Below, one piece after another: positions 48,913-57,925 of a stretch of DNA of 64,000 nt; within the stretch, counting starts at the first letter, position 1, and each line of letters begins with the position of its first letter. Made by a program: the position numbers and the translations under genes. The stretch is from Arenibaculum pallidiluteum (GTDB taxonomy: Bacteria > Pseudomonadota > Alphaproteobacteria > Azospirillales > Azospirillaceae). The stretch is from NCBI RefSeq assembly GCF_017355985.1, contig NZ_JAFIQU010000015.1:1-64000 (forward strand), given 5' to 3'. The notes under the pieces were generated by a model. It did no database searches, was not told where the DNA came from, and worked only from the letters and a program-made list of their open reading frames with translations.

Positions 48913-49983
48913 ATGACGGCCGACCCGACCCTGAATTCTTCGAATTCTTCCGCTGATTCGCTTTCCGACCGGGAGGAGGACCGGCGCCTGTCCGGCTTCG
49001 CCGGCTGGATGCGCCGGTGCAGCTTCCCCGACGTCGCGCTGAAGCCCATGCTGGCCGCGATGGCTGCCGGGACGACGCCGCCCGAGCCCGACGCGGGCGA
49101 CGCGGCCGCGCTGAAGGTCGACAAGAACGTCCTGGCGGCCGTCTTCGTCGAGCCGCTCTGGCGCGTGGTCGACGCCTGGCGGGCGCGCAATCCCGGCTGC
49201 CTGGCCCTGCCCGAGGCGGATCCCGGCGACGGCTCGCCCCCGGGCGACGCCGTGATCCCGATCCCGGTCGACATGTTCCTGCGCTGGATCGATCCCGAGC
49301 GGCTGCACGGCTCGGTCTCGGCGATCATCCAGGCCGGCATGGCCAATGTCTTCATCGACTGCACGCACCGCTGGGCGCTCGCGATGGAGGCCGCCGCCGC
49401 GGCGGGGGCGAGCGATGCCGAGACCGCGCTCTACCGCCGCTACCGCGAGACGCTGCACCGTTTCCAGTCCGGCCACACCGCCGTCCAGCACCTGGCCTTC
49501 ACCCCGGAAGGGCACCTGATGGCCGGCGTGAAGACCGCCGTGTTCTTCACCGCCGCCATCGCGTCCGCGGCCTGCGTGCTGACCGCGGGCCGGCCGGGGC
49601 TCGATCCCGTGGCGGTCGCGCGCAACAGCGTGCCGCTGCTGATCACGGCGGCGCGCATGCACTTGGACCAGCTCGTCTCGCTGACCGACCGGATCGGCGG
49701 CAGCGAGGCCGGCGCCTATGGCCTGAACCTGACCAATGCCGAGCACGCGGCGCTGATGGCCGAGCTGTTCACCCTGCAGGACACGCCGCGCGGCCCCGCC
49801 CTGGCCCTGCGCGGCGCCATCGCCGATGCCCTGCCCGCCCTTGCGAACGAGCGGCCCCGCACCGGCTGCCCGGCCCTGCATGCGGCCGACGCCGCCGGCA
49901 CCAACACCATCCTGGCCCTAAACGCCTGGGTGCTCGAGGTGCATGCGGCGCTGCTGGCGGGGGCCGACGCCGCCCGGCGTTGA
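48913..49983 (+). CDS. Unknown 356-residue protein upstream of lysK
   Basis: A mostly helical protein without a recognised family. Visible landmarks are a Ser/Asn-rich start ([14 protein letters not shown]), a helical region with [24 protein letters not shown], then [23 protein letters not shown], a likely core with [19 protein letters not shown], and a C-terminal Ala/Leu-rich half. A hydrophobic stretch, [22 protein letters not shown] (about 205-226), could be one membrane span or a buried helix. GGAG 6 bases before the ATG at 48913 is preferred over another ATG at 48898. It is followed by lysK after 66 bases; a functional link is unclear. Confidence 0.75.
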   Translation: MTADPTLNSSNSSADSLSDREEDRRLSGFAGWMRRCSFPDVALKPMLAAMAAGTTPPEPDAGDAAALKVDKNVLAAVFVEPLWRVVDAWRARNPGCLALPEADPGDGSPPGDAVIPIPVDMFLRWIDPERLHGSVSAIIQAGMANVFIDCTHRWALAMEAAAAAGASDAETALYRRYRETLHRFQSGHTAVQHLAFTPEGHLMAGVKTAVFFTAAIASAACVLTAGRPGLDPVAVARNSVPLLITAARMHLDQLVSLTDRIGGSEAGAYGLNLTNAEHAALMAELFTLQDTPRGPALALRGAIADALPALANERPRTGCPALHAADAAGTNTILALNAWVLEVHAALLAGADAARR

Positions 49984-50049
49984 TTCGCCCGCCGATCGGC
50001 CCTAGTTTCGCCGCCTGATCCAGATCGGCTGCGGCGAAGGTTTCGGGTG

Positions 50050-51624
50050 ATGGCGAGCGAGCGGGAACTGGCCCTGGCGGCCAAGGCATGGCCCTTCGAG
50101 GAGGCGCGCAAGCTGCTCGCGCGCTTCGGGAAGGCCCCGCCCGCCAAGGGCTACGTCCTGTTCGAGACCGGCTACGGCCCCTCGGGCCTGCCCCATATCG
50201 GCACCTTCGGCGAGGTCGTGCGCACCAGCATGGTGCGCCACGCCTTCCAGCAGCTCTCGGACCTGCCGACCCGGCTGTTCACCTTCTCCGACGACATGGA
50301 CGGGCTCCGCAAGGTCCCCGACAACGTTCCGAACCAGGAGATGATCCGCCAGCACCTGGGCAAGCCCCTGACCAAGGTGCCGGATCCCTTCGGCACGCAT
50401 GAGAGCTTCGGGCACCACAACAATGCCCGCCTGCGCGCCTTCCTGGACAGCTTCGGCTTCGAGTACGAGTTCCAGTCCTCGACCGAGTGGTACACCTCGG
50501 GCCGCTTCAACGACGCGCTGCTGCGGGTGCTGGAGCGCTACGACGAGATCATGGCGGTGATGCTGCCGACCCTGGGCGAGGAGCGGCAGCAGACCTACTC
50601 GCCCTTCCTCCCGATCTCGCCCAGGACCGGCAAGGTCCTCCAGGTCCCGGTGCTCGAGCGCAACGTCGCCGCAGGCACCATCGTCTTCGAGGACGAGGAC
50701 GGCACCCGCACCGAGCTGCCGGTTACCGACGGCCACTGCAAGCTTCAATGGAAGCCCGACTGGGGCATGCGCTGGCACGCCCTGTCGGTCGATTACGAGA
50801 TGTCCGGCAAGGACCTGATCGCCTCGGTCGAGCTGGCCTCGAAGATCTGCCGCATCCTCGGCAGCGAGCCGCCCGAGGGGTTCAACTACGAGCTCTTCCT
50901 GGACGACAAGGGCCAGAAGATCAGCAAGTCCAAGGGCAACGGGCTGACGGTCGAGGAGTGGCTGCGCTACGCCCCGCCCGAGAGCCTGTCGCTCTACATG
51001 TTCCAGAAGCCCCGGGCGGCCAAGCGGCTCTATTTCGACGTGATCCCGAGGGCGGTGGACGAGTACCTGACCTTCGCCGAGAAGGCCCGCCAGGAGGAGC
51101 CCGCGCGGCTGCTGGAGAACCCGGCCTGGCACATCCATGCCGGCGAGACGCCGGCTGTGCGCACTGATCTCAGCTTCAACATCCTGCTGAACCTCGCCGG
51201 CGTCGCGAATGCCGAGAGCAAGGACGTGATGTGGGGCTTCATCACCCGCTACGCGCCCGACGCGAGCCCCGAGGCGAACCCGTTCCTGGACCGTCTGGTC
51301 GGCTATGCCGTCACCTACTACCAGGACTTCGTGAAGCCGCAGAAGAACTACCGCGCCCCCACGGCGGAGGAGCGCGCGGCGCTGGAGGACCTGCTGGCCG
51401 GGCTGGAGGCGCTGCCGCCCGGCGCCAGGGCCGAGGAGATCCAGAACCTCGTCTACGAGGTCGGCAAGCGCCACCCCTTCCCCGAGCTGCGCGCCTGGTT
51501 CCAGTCGCTCTACGAGGTGCTGCTGGGCCAGACCCAGGGCCCCAGGATGGGCGGCTTCATCGAGCTCTACGGCATCGGCAACACGCAGGCGCTGATCCGG
51601 GACGCGCTCGCCCGCGCGGCGTGA
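50050..51624 (+). CDS. lysK: Lysyl-tRNA synthetase, class I
   Basis: A 524-residue class I enzyme that charges tRNA-Lys, the form used by archaea, spirochaetes and many alphaproteobacteria instead of the common class II enzyme. The HIGH-type motif is [13 protein letters not shown] (about 40-52), and the signature loop is [28 protein letters not shown] is a diagnostic early segment. The C-terminal helical domain is of normal length. The frame allows a GTG one codon earlier, but the ATG is used. GAAGG lies 9 bases upstream. No other synthetase of this type is in the window. Confidence 0.94.
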   Translation: MASERELALAAKAWPFEEARKLLARFGKAPPAKGYVLFETGYGPSGLPHIGTFGEVVRTSMVRHAFQQLSDLPTRLFTFSDDMDGLRKVPDNVPNQEMIRQHLGKPLTKVPDPFGTHESFGHHNNARLRAFLDSFGFEYEFQSSTEWYTSGRFNDALLRVLERYDEIMAVMLPTLGEERQQTYSPFLPISPRTGKVLQVPVLERNVAAGTIVFEDEDGTRTELPVTDGHCKLQWKPDWGMRWHALSVDYEMSGKDLIASVELASKICRILGSEPPEGFNYELFLDDKGQKISKSKGNGLTVEEWLRYAPPESLSLYMFQKPRAAKRLYFDVIPRAVDEYLTFAEKARQEEPARLLENPAWHIHAGETPAVRTDLSFNILLNLAGVANAESKDVMWGFITRYAPDASPEANPFLDRLVGYAVTYYQDFVKPQKNYRAPTAEERAALEDLLAGLEALPPGARAEEIQNLVYEVGKRHPFPELRAWFQSLYEVLLGQTQGPRMGGFIELYGIGNTQALIRDALARAA

Positions 51625-51690
51625 CGCTTCCCGGCGGGGCCGGCCTCCTGCGTTAGGGCGGATCGCATCCGCCCTGACTTCGGCTCGTTC

Positions 51691-52005
51691 TCAGGAGGCC
51701 AGCTTCAGCCCGACGATGCCAGCGACGATGAGGGCGATGCAGGCGAGCCGTATCGCGTCGGCGGGCTCTCCGTACAGGGCGATCCCCGCCAGCGCGGTGC
51801 CGACCGTCCCGATCCCGGTCCATATGGCATAGGCCGTGCCCAGCGGCAGCGTGCGCAGCGCGAGGCCGAGCAGGCCTATGCTGGCCACCATGGCGGTGAT
51901 CGTCAGGAGCGAGGGGACCAGGCGGGTGAAGCCCGCGCTGTATTTGAGCCCAAGGGCCCACCCGACCTCCAGCAGGCCGGCAAGGAACAGGACGAACCAG
52001 GCCAA
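51691..52005 (-). CDS. gdx: Guanidinium exporter, SMR family (Gdx/SugE)
   Basis: A 104-residue, four-helix inner-membrane protein. [22 protein letters not shown] (residues 11-32) with the essential Glu13, and [18 protein letters not shown] in helix 3, are the SugE/Gdx pattern, not that of EmrE-type drug exporters. Such proteins export guanidinium by proton exchange as antiparallel dimers. The start is a TTG with GGGAG 7 bases upstream; an earlier ATG is out of frame. A two-hairpin structure with ACGG loops directly upstream looks like a guanidine-II riboswitch, which supports the assignment strongly. Confidence 0.92.
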   Translation of the reverse strand: MAWFVLFLAGLLEVGWALGLKYSAGFTRLVPSLLTITAMVASIGLLGLALRTLPLGTAYAIWTGIGTVGTALAGIALYGEPADAIRLACIALIVAGIVGLKLAS

Positions 52006-52024
52006 GGGGGATCTCCCATCGAAA

Positions 52025-52113
52025 GGACCGGGCCGTCCCGTCCGATGCGCCCGTTCCGGTTCCCGCCTCTGCTTCCGGGTGGAAGGCAGATGCGTCGGCG
52101 GGGCCGTCCCCGC
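52025..52113 (-). promoter_or_regulatory. Candidate guanidine-II riboswitch (mini-ykkC)
   Basis: On the minus strand two hairpins each close an ACGG loop, the family's defining feature. The first is GCGGGG-ACGG-CCCCGC (52113-52098). The second is GGAC-GGG-ACGG-CCC-G-GTCC (52043-52025), with one bulged G. The 54-base linker folds into its own hairpin CTTCC-ACCC-GGAAG (52085-52072), which would bring the two ligand loops together. The second hairpin ends 19 bases before the TTG start and 7 before the ribosome site, so guanidine binding could control translation of gdx. Confidence 0.75.
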
Positions 52114-52296
52114 GGGCGTGGTGGTCAGGAGGTGGCATCCGCCGCATTCGGCGTCAAGCAGCGCCGCAGCTCATAGCAAGCCTGCCGTCGGGTCATGGCT
52201 GCCATGGATCGGCGCCCATACGCTTTATTGATTTGAGGGATCGCGGCGCCCGCGTGATCCTTCGAGGGCGGCCCCGCGCCGGGTCCGGCTGTCGCG

Positions 52297-52336
52297 CCAT
52301 GTCCTTCCGTGAAACCCCATGTCCTTCCGTGAAACC
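52297..52336 (+). repeat. 20-base perfect tandem duplication
   Basis: CCATGTCCTTCCGTGAAACC is present twice back to back (52297-52316 and 52317-52336). Each copy holds an ATG. It lies just upstream of the start of the metallo-beta-lactamase-fold gene, in whose frame the first copy's ATG also falls. It may be a recent slippage duplication that alters the gene's 5' end. Confidence 0.9.
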
Positions 52337-52352
52337 GATGCAGGTGGATCCG

Positions 52353-53381
52353 ATGGAAGCTTCGCAATCCTCCGATGACTTCGGCGCGCGTCGCCGGCTG
52401 CTGAAGGCGGCGCTGCTCGGCGGCCTGGCCGCGGCCGCCCCGCCCGTCGGCGCCATGGCCCAGGACCGGAACCAGCGGCAGGATCCGGCGCCGGCCACGC
52501 TGCCCGCGCCGGCGCGCCCCATGCCCGTGGTCGATGCCCGGTTCCCGGCCGAGATGGCGCCCGGCGTCTTCGTGCTTCCGGACAAACGGATCCCGCTCGT
52601 GCCGAACATCGGCATCGTCGTGGGCCGGGATTCGGTGCTGGTGGTCGATTGCGGGCTCGGTATCGGCAGCGCCGAGGAGGTGCTGGCGCTGGCCCGGCGG
52701 CTCGCCCCCGGGCGGCGGATCGTGCTGACGGTCACCCATGCCCATCCCGAGCACGGTTTCGGCGCCCAGGTGTTCAAGCCCGATGCGCGGATCTACTACA
52801 ACGCCGCGCAGCGCGACCATCTCCTGCGCTCGGCGCGGACGCTGCTCGACGGCTTCCGGGCCGTCGTCCTTCCCCCGGCGCAGCGCCATCTGCTTGACGG
52901 GATCGCCCCGCCCCCGCCGGACCAGACCTATGACGGGAGCCGCGCGACGCTGGACCTCGGCGGCCGGATCGTCGAGTTCCGCACCTGGGGCACGGCGCAC
53001 AGCCCGGGCGACCAGATCGTCCTCCTGCCGGAGGAGCGCATCGTCTTCGCCGGCGACCTGATCGAGGAGCGCATGTTCCCGATCGTCCCCTTCTTCCCGC
53101 CGATGATCGGGGCCGGCGACATCGACCTCGCGCGGTGGGAGACGACGCTGGCCGACATCCTGTCCCTGCAGCCGCGCCTGATCGTGCCCGGCCACGGCAA
53201 TCTCGGCGGGCCCGAGATCGCGGAGGGGCTCCTGGGCTATTTCCGCGAGCTGCGCGCCATGCTGCGCGCCGCCGGCCAGCCCGGCCCCGGGCTGGAGGCC
53301 AGCATCCGTGCCCGCTACCCGACCTGGGAGAACGCCGAGTACATCGCGCCCGCGACCCGGTACCTGTCCCAGGCCGGCTGA
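52353..53381 (+). CDS. Tat-exported metallo-beta-lactamase-fold hydrolase
   Basis: A protein of about 342 residues. An N-terminal twin-arginine-like signal (ARRRLLKAALLGGLAAAAPP, residues 12-31) with cleavage after AMA or nearby suggests periplasmic location. The MBL motif is VTHAHPEHGFGAQ (His129, His131, His134), followed by WGTAHSPGDQ, FAGDLIEERMFPIVPF and the late histidine in VPGHGNLGG. All zinc ligands look present. The substrate is unknown; relatives with this order act on thioesters, lactones or in quinoprotein-related systems. The ATG at 52353 has AGGTGG 5 bases upstream; ATGs at 52299 and 52338 are also in frame. Confidence 0.85.
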   Translation: MEASQSSDDFGARRRLLKAALLGGLAAAAPPVGAMAQDRNQRQDPAPATLPAPARPMPVVDARFPAEMAPGVFVLPDKRIPLVPNIGIVVGRDSVLVVDCGLGIGSAEEVLALARRLAPGRRIVLTVTHAHPEHGFGAQVFKPDARIYYNAAQRDHLLRSARTLLDGFRAVVLPPAQRHLLDGIAPPPPDQTYDGSRATLDLGGRIVEFRTWGTAHSPGDQIVLLPEERIVFAGDLIEERMFPIVPFFPPMIGAGDIDLARWETTLADILSLQPRLIVPGHGNLGGPEIAEGLLGYFRELRAMLRAAGQPGPGLEASIRARYPTWENAEYIAPATRYLSQAG

Positions 53382-53454
53382 GGAACCGGCCGGCGCTTCA
53401 ATCCGGGGCGGGAACTGATCTAGGGTGCGCCGGCCCCCAGGAAGGACAGCGCCG

Positions 53455-54300
53455 GTGCCCGCCATCATTCCCGTCGACGATCCCGAAGACCCGCGCGTCG
53501 CGGCCTATCGCGACGTGCGCGAGCGCGACCTCGTCGGCCGGCAGGGCCTGTTCATGGCCGAGGGCGAGGTGGTGCTCAGGCTGCTCCTGGCCTCGCGGCA
53601 GCACCGGCCGGTCTCGCTGCTGCTGGCCGGGAACCGCCTCGCGGCGCTCGCGCCGCTGCTGGCCTCCGTGCCGGACGACGTGCCCGTCTACGCCGCCGCG
53701 CAGGCGGTGCTCGACGCGGTGGCGGGCTTCCACCTGCACCGCGGCATCCTCGCGCTCGGCCGCCGCGCGCCGATGCCCGCCGCCGGCGCGCTGCTCGCCG
53801 AGGCCGGGCCGAGGGCCATGGTGGTCGTCGCCTGCGGCATCGGCAACCACGACAACATGGGCGGGATCTTCCGGAACGCCGCGGCCTTCGGCGCGGACGC
53901 GGTGATCCTGGATGCCGGCTGCTGCGACCCGCTTTACCGCAAGGCGATCCGCGTCTCCGTGGGCGCGGCGCTGATCGTGCCGACGGCCCGGATGGAGCCC
54001 GACACGGATCCCGTTTCCCTGCTGGAGCGCCACGGCTTCGTGCCGGTCGCGCTGAGCCCCGCCGGCGCGGTGCCGCTGTCGGCCATGGAGCGGCCGGAGC
54101 GGGTGGCGCTGCTGCTGGGGACCGAGGGGCCCGGCCTGCCGGCAAATGTGCTGGCCCGGGCGCGCACCGTGGCGATCCCGATGGCGCCAGGCTTCGATTC
54201 CCTGAACGTCGCCACGGCCGGCGCCATCGCGATGCACCATTTCGCCGATCTCGCGCGGTCCGGCCGTCCGGCGCCGGAGGCGACCCGGAACGCCCCCTGA
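53455..54300 (+). CDS. RNA 2'-O-methyltransferase, TrmH/SpoU family
   Basis: A 281-residue SPOUT methyltransferase with a trefoil-knot fold. The N-terminal RNA-binding domain (residues 1-110) is followed by motif 1, GIGNHDNMGGIFRNAAAFGADAVILD (about 127-152), motif 2, LLLGTEGPGLP, and motif 3, SLNVATAGAIAMHHF. These residues bind SAM in the knot and RNA at the active Arg/Asn. The exact rRNA or tRNA target is not predictable. The GTG at 53455 is chosen because AGGAAGG lies about 9 bases upstream; another GTG at 53425 is in frame. TAGGGT at 53421 resembles a -10 element. Confidence 0.9.
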   Translation: MPAIIPVDDPEDPRVAAYRDVRERDLVGRQGLFMAEGEVVLRLLLASRQHRPVSLLLAGNRLAALAPLLASVPDDVPVYAAAQAVLDAVAGFHLHRGILALGRRAPMPAAGALLAEAGPRAMVVVACGIGNHDNMGGIFRNAAAFGADAVILDAGCCDPLYRKAIRVSVGAALIVPTARMEPDTDPVSLLERHGFVPVALSPAGAVPLSAMERPERVALLLGTEGPGLPANVLARARTVAIPMAPGFDSLNVATAGAIAMHHFADLARSGRPAPEATRNAP

Positions 54301-54379
54301 ATTGGCCTGTTCACGGCCCCGACCGTCCGGCACTCTGTCCCCCGCGCGGCCCGGCGAGAAGGCCGCCACGGGCCAGCCG

Positions 54380-54418
54380 CCCCTGGGAACAAGCCCCTGG
54401 GAACAAGCCCCCTGGGAA
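54380..54418 (+). repeat. 14-base tandem repeat before the double-ACT gene
   Basis: CCCCTGGGAACAAG occurs at 54380-54393 and 54394-54407. It is followed by a partial third copy with one extra C (54408-54418) that runs into the ribosome binding site AAGGAGA of the next gene. The leader length therefore varies by whole repeats. It is the same unit length as the repeat at 36846 but a different sequence. Confidence 0.85.
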
Positions 54419-54429
54419 GGAGACGCGAC

Positions 54430-54963
54430 ATGGCGAAGGTGGTCCTGGTTTCGGTGCTCGGCCCCGATCGGGTCGGGCTGATCTCGGCCGTTGCGGGCAC
54501 GCTCTACGACGCCGGGGTGAATCTGCGCGACACGACCTTCGCCGCCCTGGGTTCGGGGGCCGAGTTCACGGCGGTCTGCGAGGTGCCCGCCCATTTCTCC
54601 ATGGACGAGACGGCATCCCGCCTGCGCGCCCTGCCCGAGCTGGACGGGGCGGAGGTGGACATCCGGCCCTTCACCTTCGATCCGCGCCACGGGCCGCTCG
54701 GCCGGGTCACGCACCGGATCGAGGTCAGCGGCGGCGACCAGCTCGGCCTCGTCGCGCGCCTCGCCGACATCTTCACCCAGTTCGGGGCCAACATCGTCCG
54801 GCTGGACTCCCAGAAGCTGCCGGGCGAGCGCGGCGACTACATGGCGCGCTTCTCGGTCTCCATCCCCGCGGACCGGCAGGAATCCTGCCTTGCGGCGGTG
54901 GCCAACACCGCGGGCAGCCTGCGTCTGGACTGCCAGGTGGATGAGGTCGGGCCGGAGGGTTAG
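54430..54963 (+). CDS. Double ACT-domain protein, GcvR-like
   Basis: A 177-residue protein with two ACT domains, about residues 2-80 (VVLVSVLGPDRVGLISAVAGTLYDAGVNLRDTTFAAL) and 95-170 (HRIEVSGGDQLGLVARLADIFTQFGANIVRLDSQKL). Similar two-ACT proteins include GcvR, the glycine-cleavage repressor partner, and small regulators that bind amino acids. Function is inferred from the fold only; no gcv genes are nearby. AAGGAGA lies 7 bases before the ATG, inside a repeated leader. It is the last gene before the convergent tyrS. Confidence 0.85.
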   Translation: MAKVVLVSVLGPDRVGLISAVAGTLYDAGVNLRDTTFAALGSGAEFTAVCEVPAHFSMDETASRLRALPELDGAEVDIRPFTFDPRHGPLGRVTHRIEVSGGDQLGLVARLADIFTQFGANIVRLDSQKLPGERGDYMARFSVSIPADRQESCLAAVANTAGSLRLDCQVDEVGPEG

Positions 54964-55125
54964 GGCCTCTGTCTGGCGCGCCATGGCGCGCGGTGGCGCC
55001 CTGCGCAGCCACCTTGGTTCTCAAGCGCGGTTTTTGAACTCGCTGCCAAATGCGGACGCTCGCCGAGGAATGAGCGCGGGATCACCAGAGGCGATGATCC
55101 CGCGGCCCATGCCCGGATGCACTCT

Positions 55126-55159
55126 CTCAGAGGCACCCAACCCTCAGAGGCACCGAACC
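55126..55159 (+). repeat. 17-base tandem duplication at the tyrS stop
   Basis: CTCAGAGGCACCCAACC (55126-55142) is followed by the same sequence with one change, G for C (55143-55159). The tyrS stop codon at 55144-55146 lies in the second copy. The duplication leaves the end of the gene intact and probably arose by slippage. Confidence 0.8.
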
Positions 55160-56417
55160 ACTGCGTGGCGCTTGCGTCCGGCCGAGATCATCACCCGATC
55201 GTCCTCATCCAGGTCGGCAACGCCGACCACGGCCGCCTCGTCGCTGACGACGACGCCCTTCACGCGGGCCCCGTTGTCCCGGATCAAGCGCCTCGCTGCC
55301 CCCTTTGATTCCGAGAGACCTGCCCGCACCAGCAGGTCCACGATCCGCATGCCTGGCTCGAGGTCGGCTCGCGTGACCTCGACGGTGCGCAGGCCGTCTG
55401 CGAGTTCCCCGGACACGAAGGTGCGGCGGGCAGTCTCCGCCGCTTCGGCCGCGGCCTCCCGGCCATGGCAGAGCCGGGTCGCCTCGTTCGCCAGGACCTT
55501 CTTCGCGTCGTTGATCTCTGCCCCCTCCAGCGCTTCGAGACGGGCGATCTCGTCCAGGGGCAGGTCCGTGAACAGGCGCAGGAAGCGCCCGACATCCGCA
55601 TCCTCGGTGTTGCGCCAGAACTGCCAGAACTCCCAGGGGCTCAGACGGTCCGCGTTGAGCCAAACGGCTCCGGACGCGGTCTTGCCCATCTTCGCCCCCG
55701 ATGCGGTGGTCAGCAGGGGCGTGGTCAGTCCGAAGAGTCCCGTCCGTCCATCCGCCGGCCAAGCTCGATGCCGTTGACGATGTTGCCCCATTGGTCGGCC
55801 CCGCCCATCTGGAGCACGCAGCCCTGGCGCCGTCCCAGTTCCACGAAGTCGAAGGCCTGAAGGATCATGTAGTTGAACTCCAGGAAGGTCAGCGGCTGTT
55901 CACGGTCTAGACGCTGCCTGACCGAGTCGAAGCTCAGCATGCGATTGACCGTGAAGTGCCGCCCCACGTCGCGCAGCAACGCCAGGTAGCGCAGTTCGTC
56001 CAGCCAATCCGCGTTGTTGACCATCATGGCGTCGGTCGGCCCGTCGCCGAACGCCAGGTACTTCGCGAAGACCTTTCGGATGCCCGCCATATTCGCGGCG
56101 ATCTGGCCGTCGTCGAGCATGGGGCGGCTGCTGTCGCGAAAACTCGGATCACCGATCCGCGTGGTCCCGCCGCCGATCAGGACGATGGGCTTGTGACCGG
56201 TTTGCTGAAGCCAGCGCAGGGTCATGATCGACATCAGGTGCCCGACATGCAGGCTGTCGGCCGTCGCATCGAAGCCGATGTAGGCACTCACCACGCCCCG
56301 GCGCAGCACCGCGTCCAAGCCGGCCCGATCGCTGCATTGGTTCAGAAAGCCGCGTTCGGTCAGCGTCCGCAGAAAGGCGGCCTGCGGTTCGTCCGATGTC
56401 GCAAGGAGGGAAGTCAT
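55144..56417 (-). pseudogene. tyrS: Tyrosyl-tRNA synthetase, frameshifted
   Basis: The N-terminal part (56417 to about 55740) has the catalytic core: HVGHL at residues 57-61, [19 protein letters not shown], and [21 protein letters not shown]. It then runs into a stop at 55727. The continuation is one base out of frame: [23 protein letters not shown] with the KMSKS-type motif, and the C-terminal S4-like RNA-binding domain ending at 55144. Adding one base at about 55739-55749, inside GGACGGACGGG, restores a 424-residue enzyme of normal length. It may be a real mutation, with another TyrRS elsewhere, or a sequencing error. Third-position GC is slightly lower than in neighbours. Confidence 0.85.
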
Positions 56418-56421
56418 TGTC

Positions 56422-56457
56422 GAGATCTCCGGAGGAAAGCCGCATTCCGGAGGTCTC
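56422..56457 (-). promoter_or_regulatory. tyrS leader hairpin covering the ribosome binding site
   Basis: Bases 56446-56457 and 56422-56433 pair over 11 of 12 positions (GAGACCTCCGGA with TCCGGAGATCTC on the minus strand) around a 12-base loop. The GGAG ribosome site, 9 bases before the tyrS ATG, lies in the 3' arm, so folding would hide it. This suggests translational control. Confidence 0.6.
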
Positions 56458-56914
56458 GTAGATCCACATGCCGCCGGACTGCGGCGGCATGTTCATCTGG
56501 TCACGATCGAACGGCGCCGCCCTATGGGGACAGCGGATAATAGGTGCTGGTCTGGTGGGCGCGCTCGATCATGGCGCAGAACCTAGACACGCCGAACATC
56601 CTGATCAAGCGATCGGTTCGTCCCAAATCGCCTTCGGTGCTATTCGCACCGGCGCGAGCATGGGACCGAAGGCGACGGAACCGGTGGCCGGAATCGTCGA
56701 TCGGATCGAGAGTCGGCCCCCTGCCCCGGTGCGCGGCATCCGCATCATGTGGTTTTTGGCATGACTCGCGGCCAATACGCCATTGGACGGTAATTGATCA
56801 CGCCCGTAATCTGTTCGCTAAGCTGATGGTTCGTGCGCGGTCCTTTCCCGCCCGGCGTGGGATGGCCCCGGCGGACGAGGCAAGCAAGACGAACCAGATG
56901 GGGAGGACCGGCGC
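56458..56914 (-). promoter_or_regulatory. Divergent tyrS / ytfQ control region
   Basis: No gene is supported. A second leader hairpin for tyrS, CATGCCGCCG-GACTG-CGGCGGCATG, is at 56467-56491. A minus-strand reading frame starting ATG at 56496 ([20 protein letters not shown]...) overlaps the tyrS start in another frame and could be an upstream leader peptide. TATTAT (56542-56537) resembles a -10 element for tyrS. The right part is AT-richer and contains the ytfQ promoter at 56783. Confidence 0.45.
56783..56812 (+). promoter_or_regulatory. Candidate promoter of the ytfQRT-yjfF operon
   Basis: TTGGAC (56783-56788) and TAATCT (56807-56812) are 18 bases apart. They lie about 100 bases upstream of ytfQ in the AT-richest part of the gap. 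A leader of this length leaves room for regulator binding downstream of the promoter. Confidence 0.5.
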
Positions 56915-57871
56915 ATGACTTTCCGCAGTTTTGTCGTGGCGCTTGCCGTGACCGCGGGATTCGCGGGGGCCGCGCAGGCACAGACCAAGCTCACGATCGG
57001 GTTCTCGCAGATCGGCTCGGAATCGGGCTGGCGCGCGGCCGAGACCAAGGTCGGCAAGATCGAGGCCCAGAAGCGCGGCATCGACTTCCGGATCTCCGAC
57101 GCCCAGCAGAAGCAGGAGAACCAGATCAAGGCCATCCGCTCCTTCGTGGCCCAGGGCGTGGATGCGATCTTCGTCGCCCCGGTGGTCGCGACCGGCTGGG
57201 ATTCCGTGCTGAAGGAGGCCAAGGAGGCCAAGATCCCCGTCGTCCTGCTGGACCGTTCCATCGACACCAGGGACGACAGCCTCTACCTGACCGCCGTGAC
57301 CTCGGACACGGTGCACGAGGGTCGGGTCGCGGGCGAATGGCTGCTCAAGCAGACGGGCGGCACCTGCAACGTCGTCGAACTGCAGGGGACCGTGGGCTCG
57401 AGCCCCGCGATCAACCGCAAGAAGGGCTTTGACGAGGTCGTAGCCAAGAATCCGGGGCTCAAGATCATCCGCACCCAGTCGGGCGACTTCACCCGCGCCA
57501 AGGGCAAGGAGGTGATGGAGAGCTTCATCAAGGCCGAGGGCGGCGGACGGAACATCTGCGCCGTCTACGCCCACAACGACGACATGGCGATCGGCGCGAT
57601 CCAGGCCGTCAAGGAGGCCGGGCTGAAGCCGGGCAAGGACATCCTGGTCGTCTCAATCGACGCCGTGCCCGACATCTTCAAGGCCATGGCCGATGGCGAG
57701 GCCAACGCCACGGTGGAGCTGACGCCCAACATGGCCGGCCCCGCCTTCGATGCTCTGATGGCCTACAAGAAGGACGGCAAGGTGCCGCCCAAGTGGATCC
57801 AGACGGAATCCAAGCTCTACCTCCCGGACACCGCGAAGGCGGAATACGAGCGGCGCAAGGACCTGTACTGA
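56915..57871 (+). CDS. ytfQ: Periplasmic sugar-binding protein, YtfQ type
   Basis: A 318-residue solute-binding protein. The signal peptide is residues 1-22 (ending AAQAQ). The mature protein begins KLTIGFSQIGSESGWRAAETK, diagnostic for YtfQ, and continues with QKQENQIKAIRSFVAQGVDAI and VVLLDRSID, the ribose-family binding pattern. In E. coli it delivers galactofuranose to the YtfRT-YjfF importer; the same ligand class is likely. GGGAGGACC lies just before the ATG. It is the first gene of the operon, and a strong hairpin separates it from ytfR, which would keep its mRNA level higher. Confidence 0.93.
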   Translation: MTFRSFVVALAVTAGFAGAAQAQTKLTIGFSQIGSESGWRAAETKVGKIEAQKRGIDFRISDAQQKQENQIKAIRSFVAQGVDAIFVAPVVATGWDSVLKEAKEAKIPVVLLDRSIDTRDDSLYLTAVTSDTVHEGRVAGEWLLKQTGGTCNVVELQGTVGSSPAINRKKGFDEVVAKNPGLKIIRTQSGDFTRAKGKEVMESFIKAEGGGRNICAVYAHNDDMAIGAIQAVKEAGLKPGKDILVVSIDAVPDIFKAMADGEANATVELTPNMAGPAFDALMAYKKDGKVPPKWIQTESKLYLPDTAKAEYERRKDLY

Positions 57872-57925
57872 GCGCCGGGCCGGAAATGGCGACGAAGCCG
57901 CCACGGCCCTTCGCCCGTCCTGCAT

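Noticed and set aside
52006-52130. Guanidine-I or guanidine-III riboswitch upstream of gdx
   Set aside because: The conserved cores of those classes are not visible; the paired ACGG hairpins fit class II instead.
55725-55791. Programmed -1 frameshifting in tyrS
   Set aside because: The tract GGACGGACGGG is not a canonical slippery heptamer, and no stimulatory structure is apparent; mutation or sequencing error is simpler.
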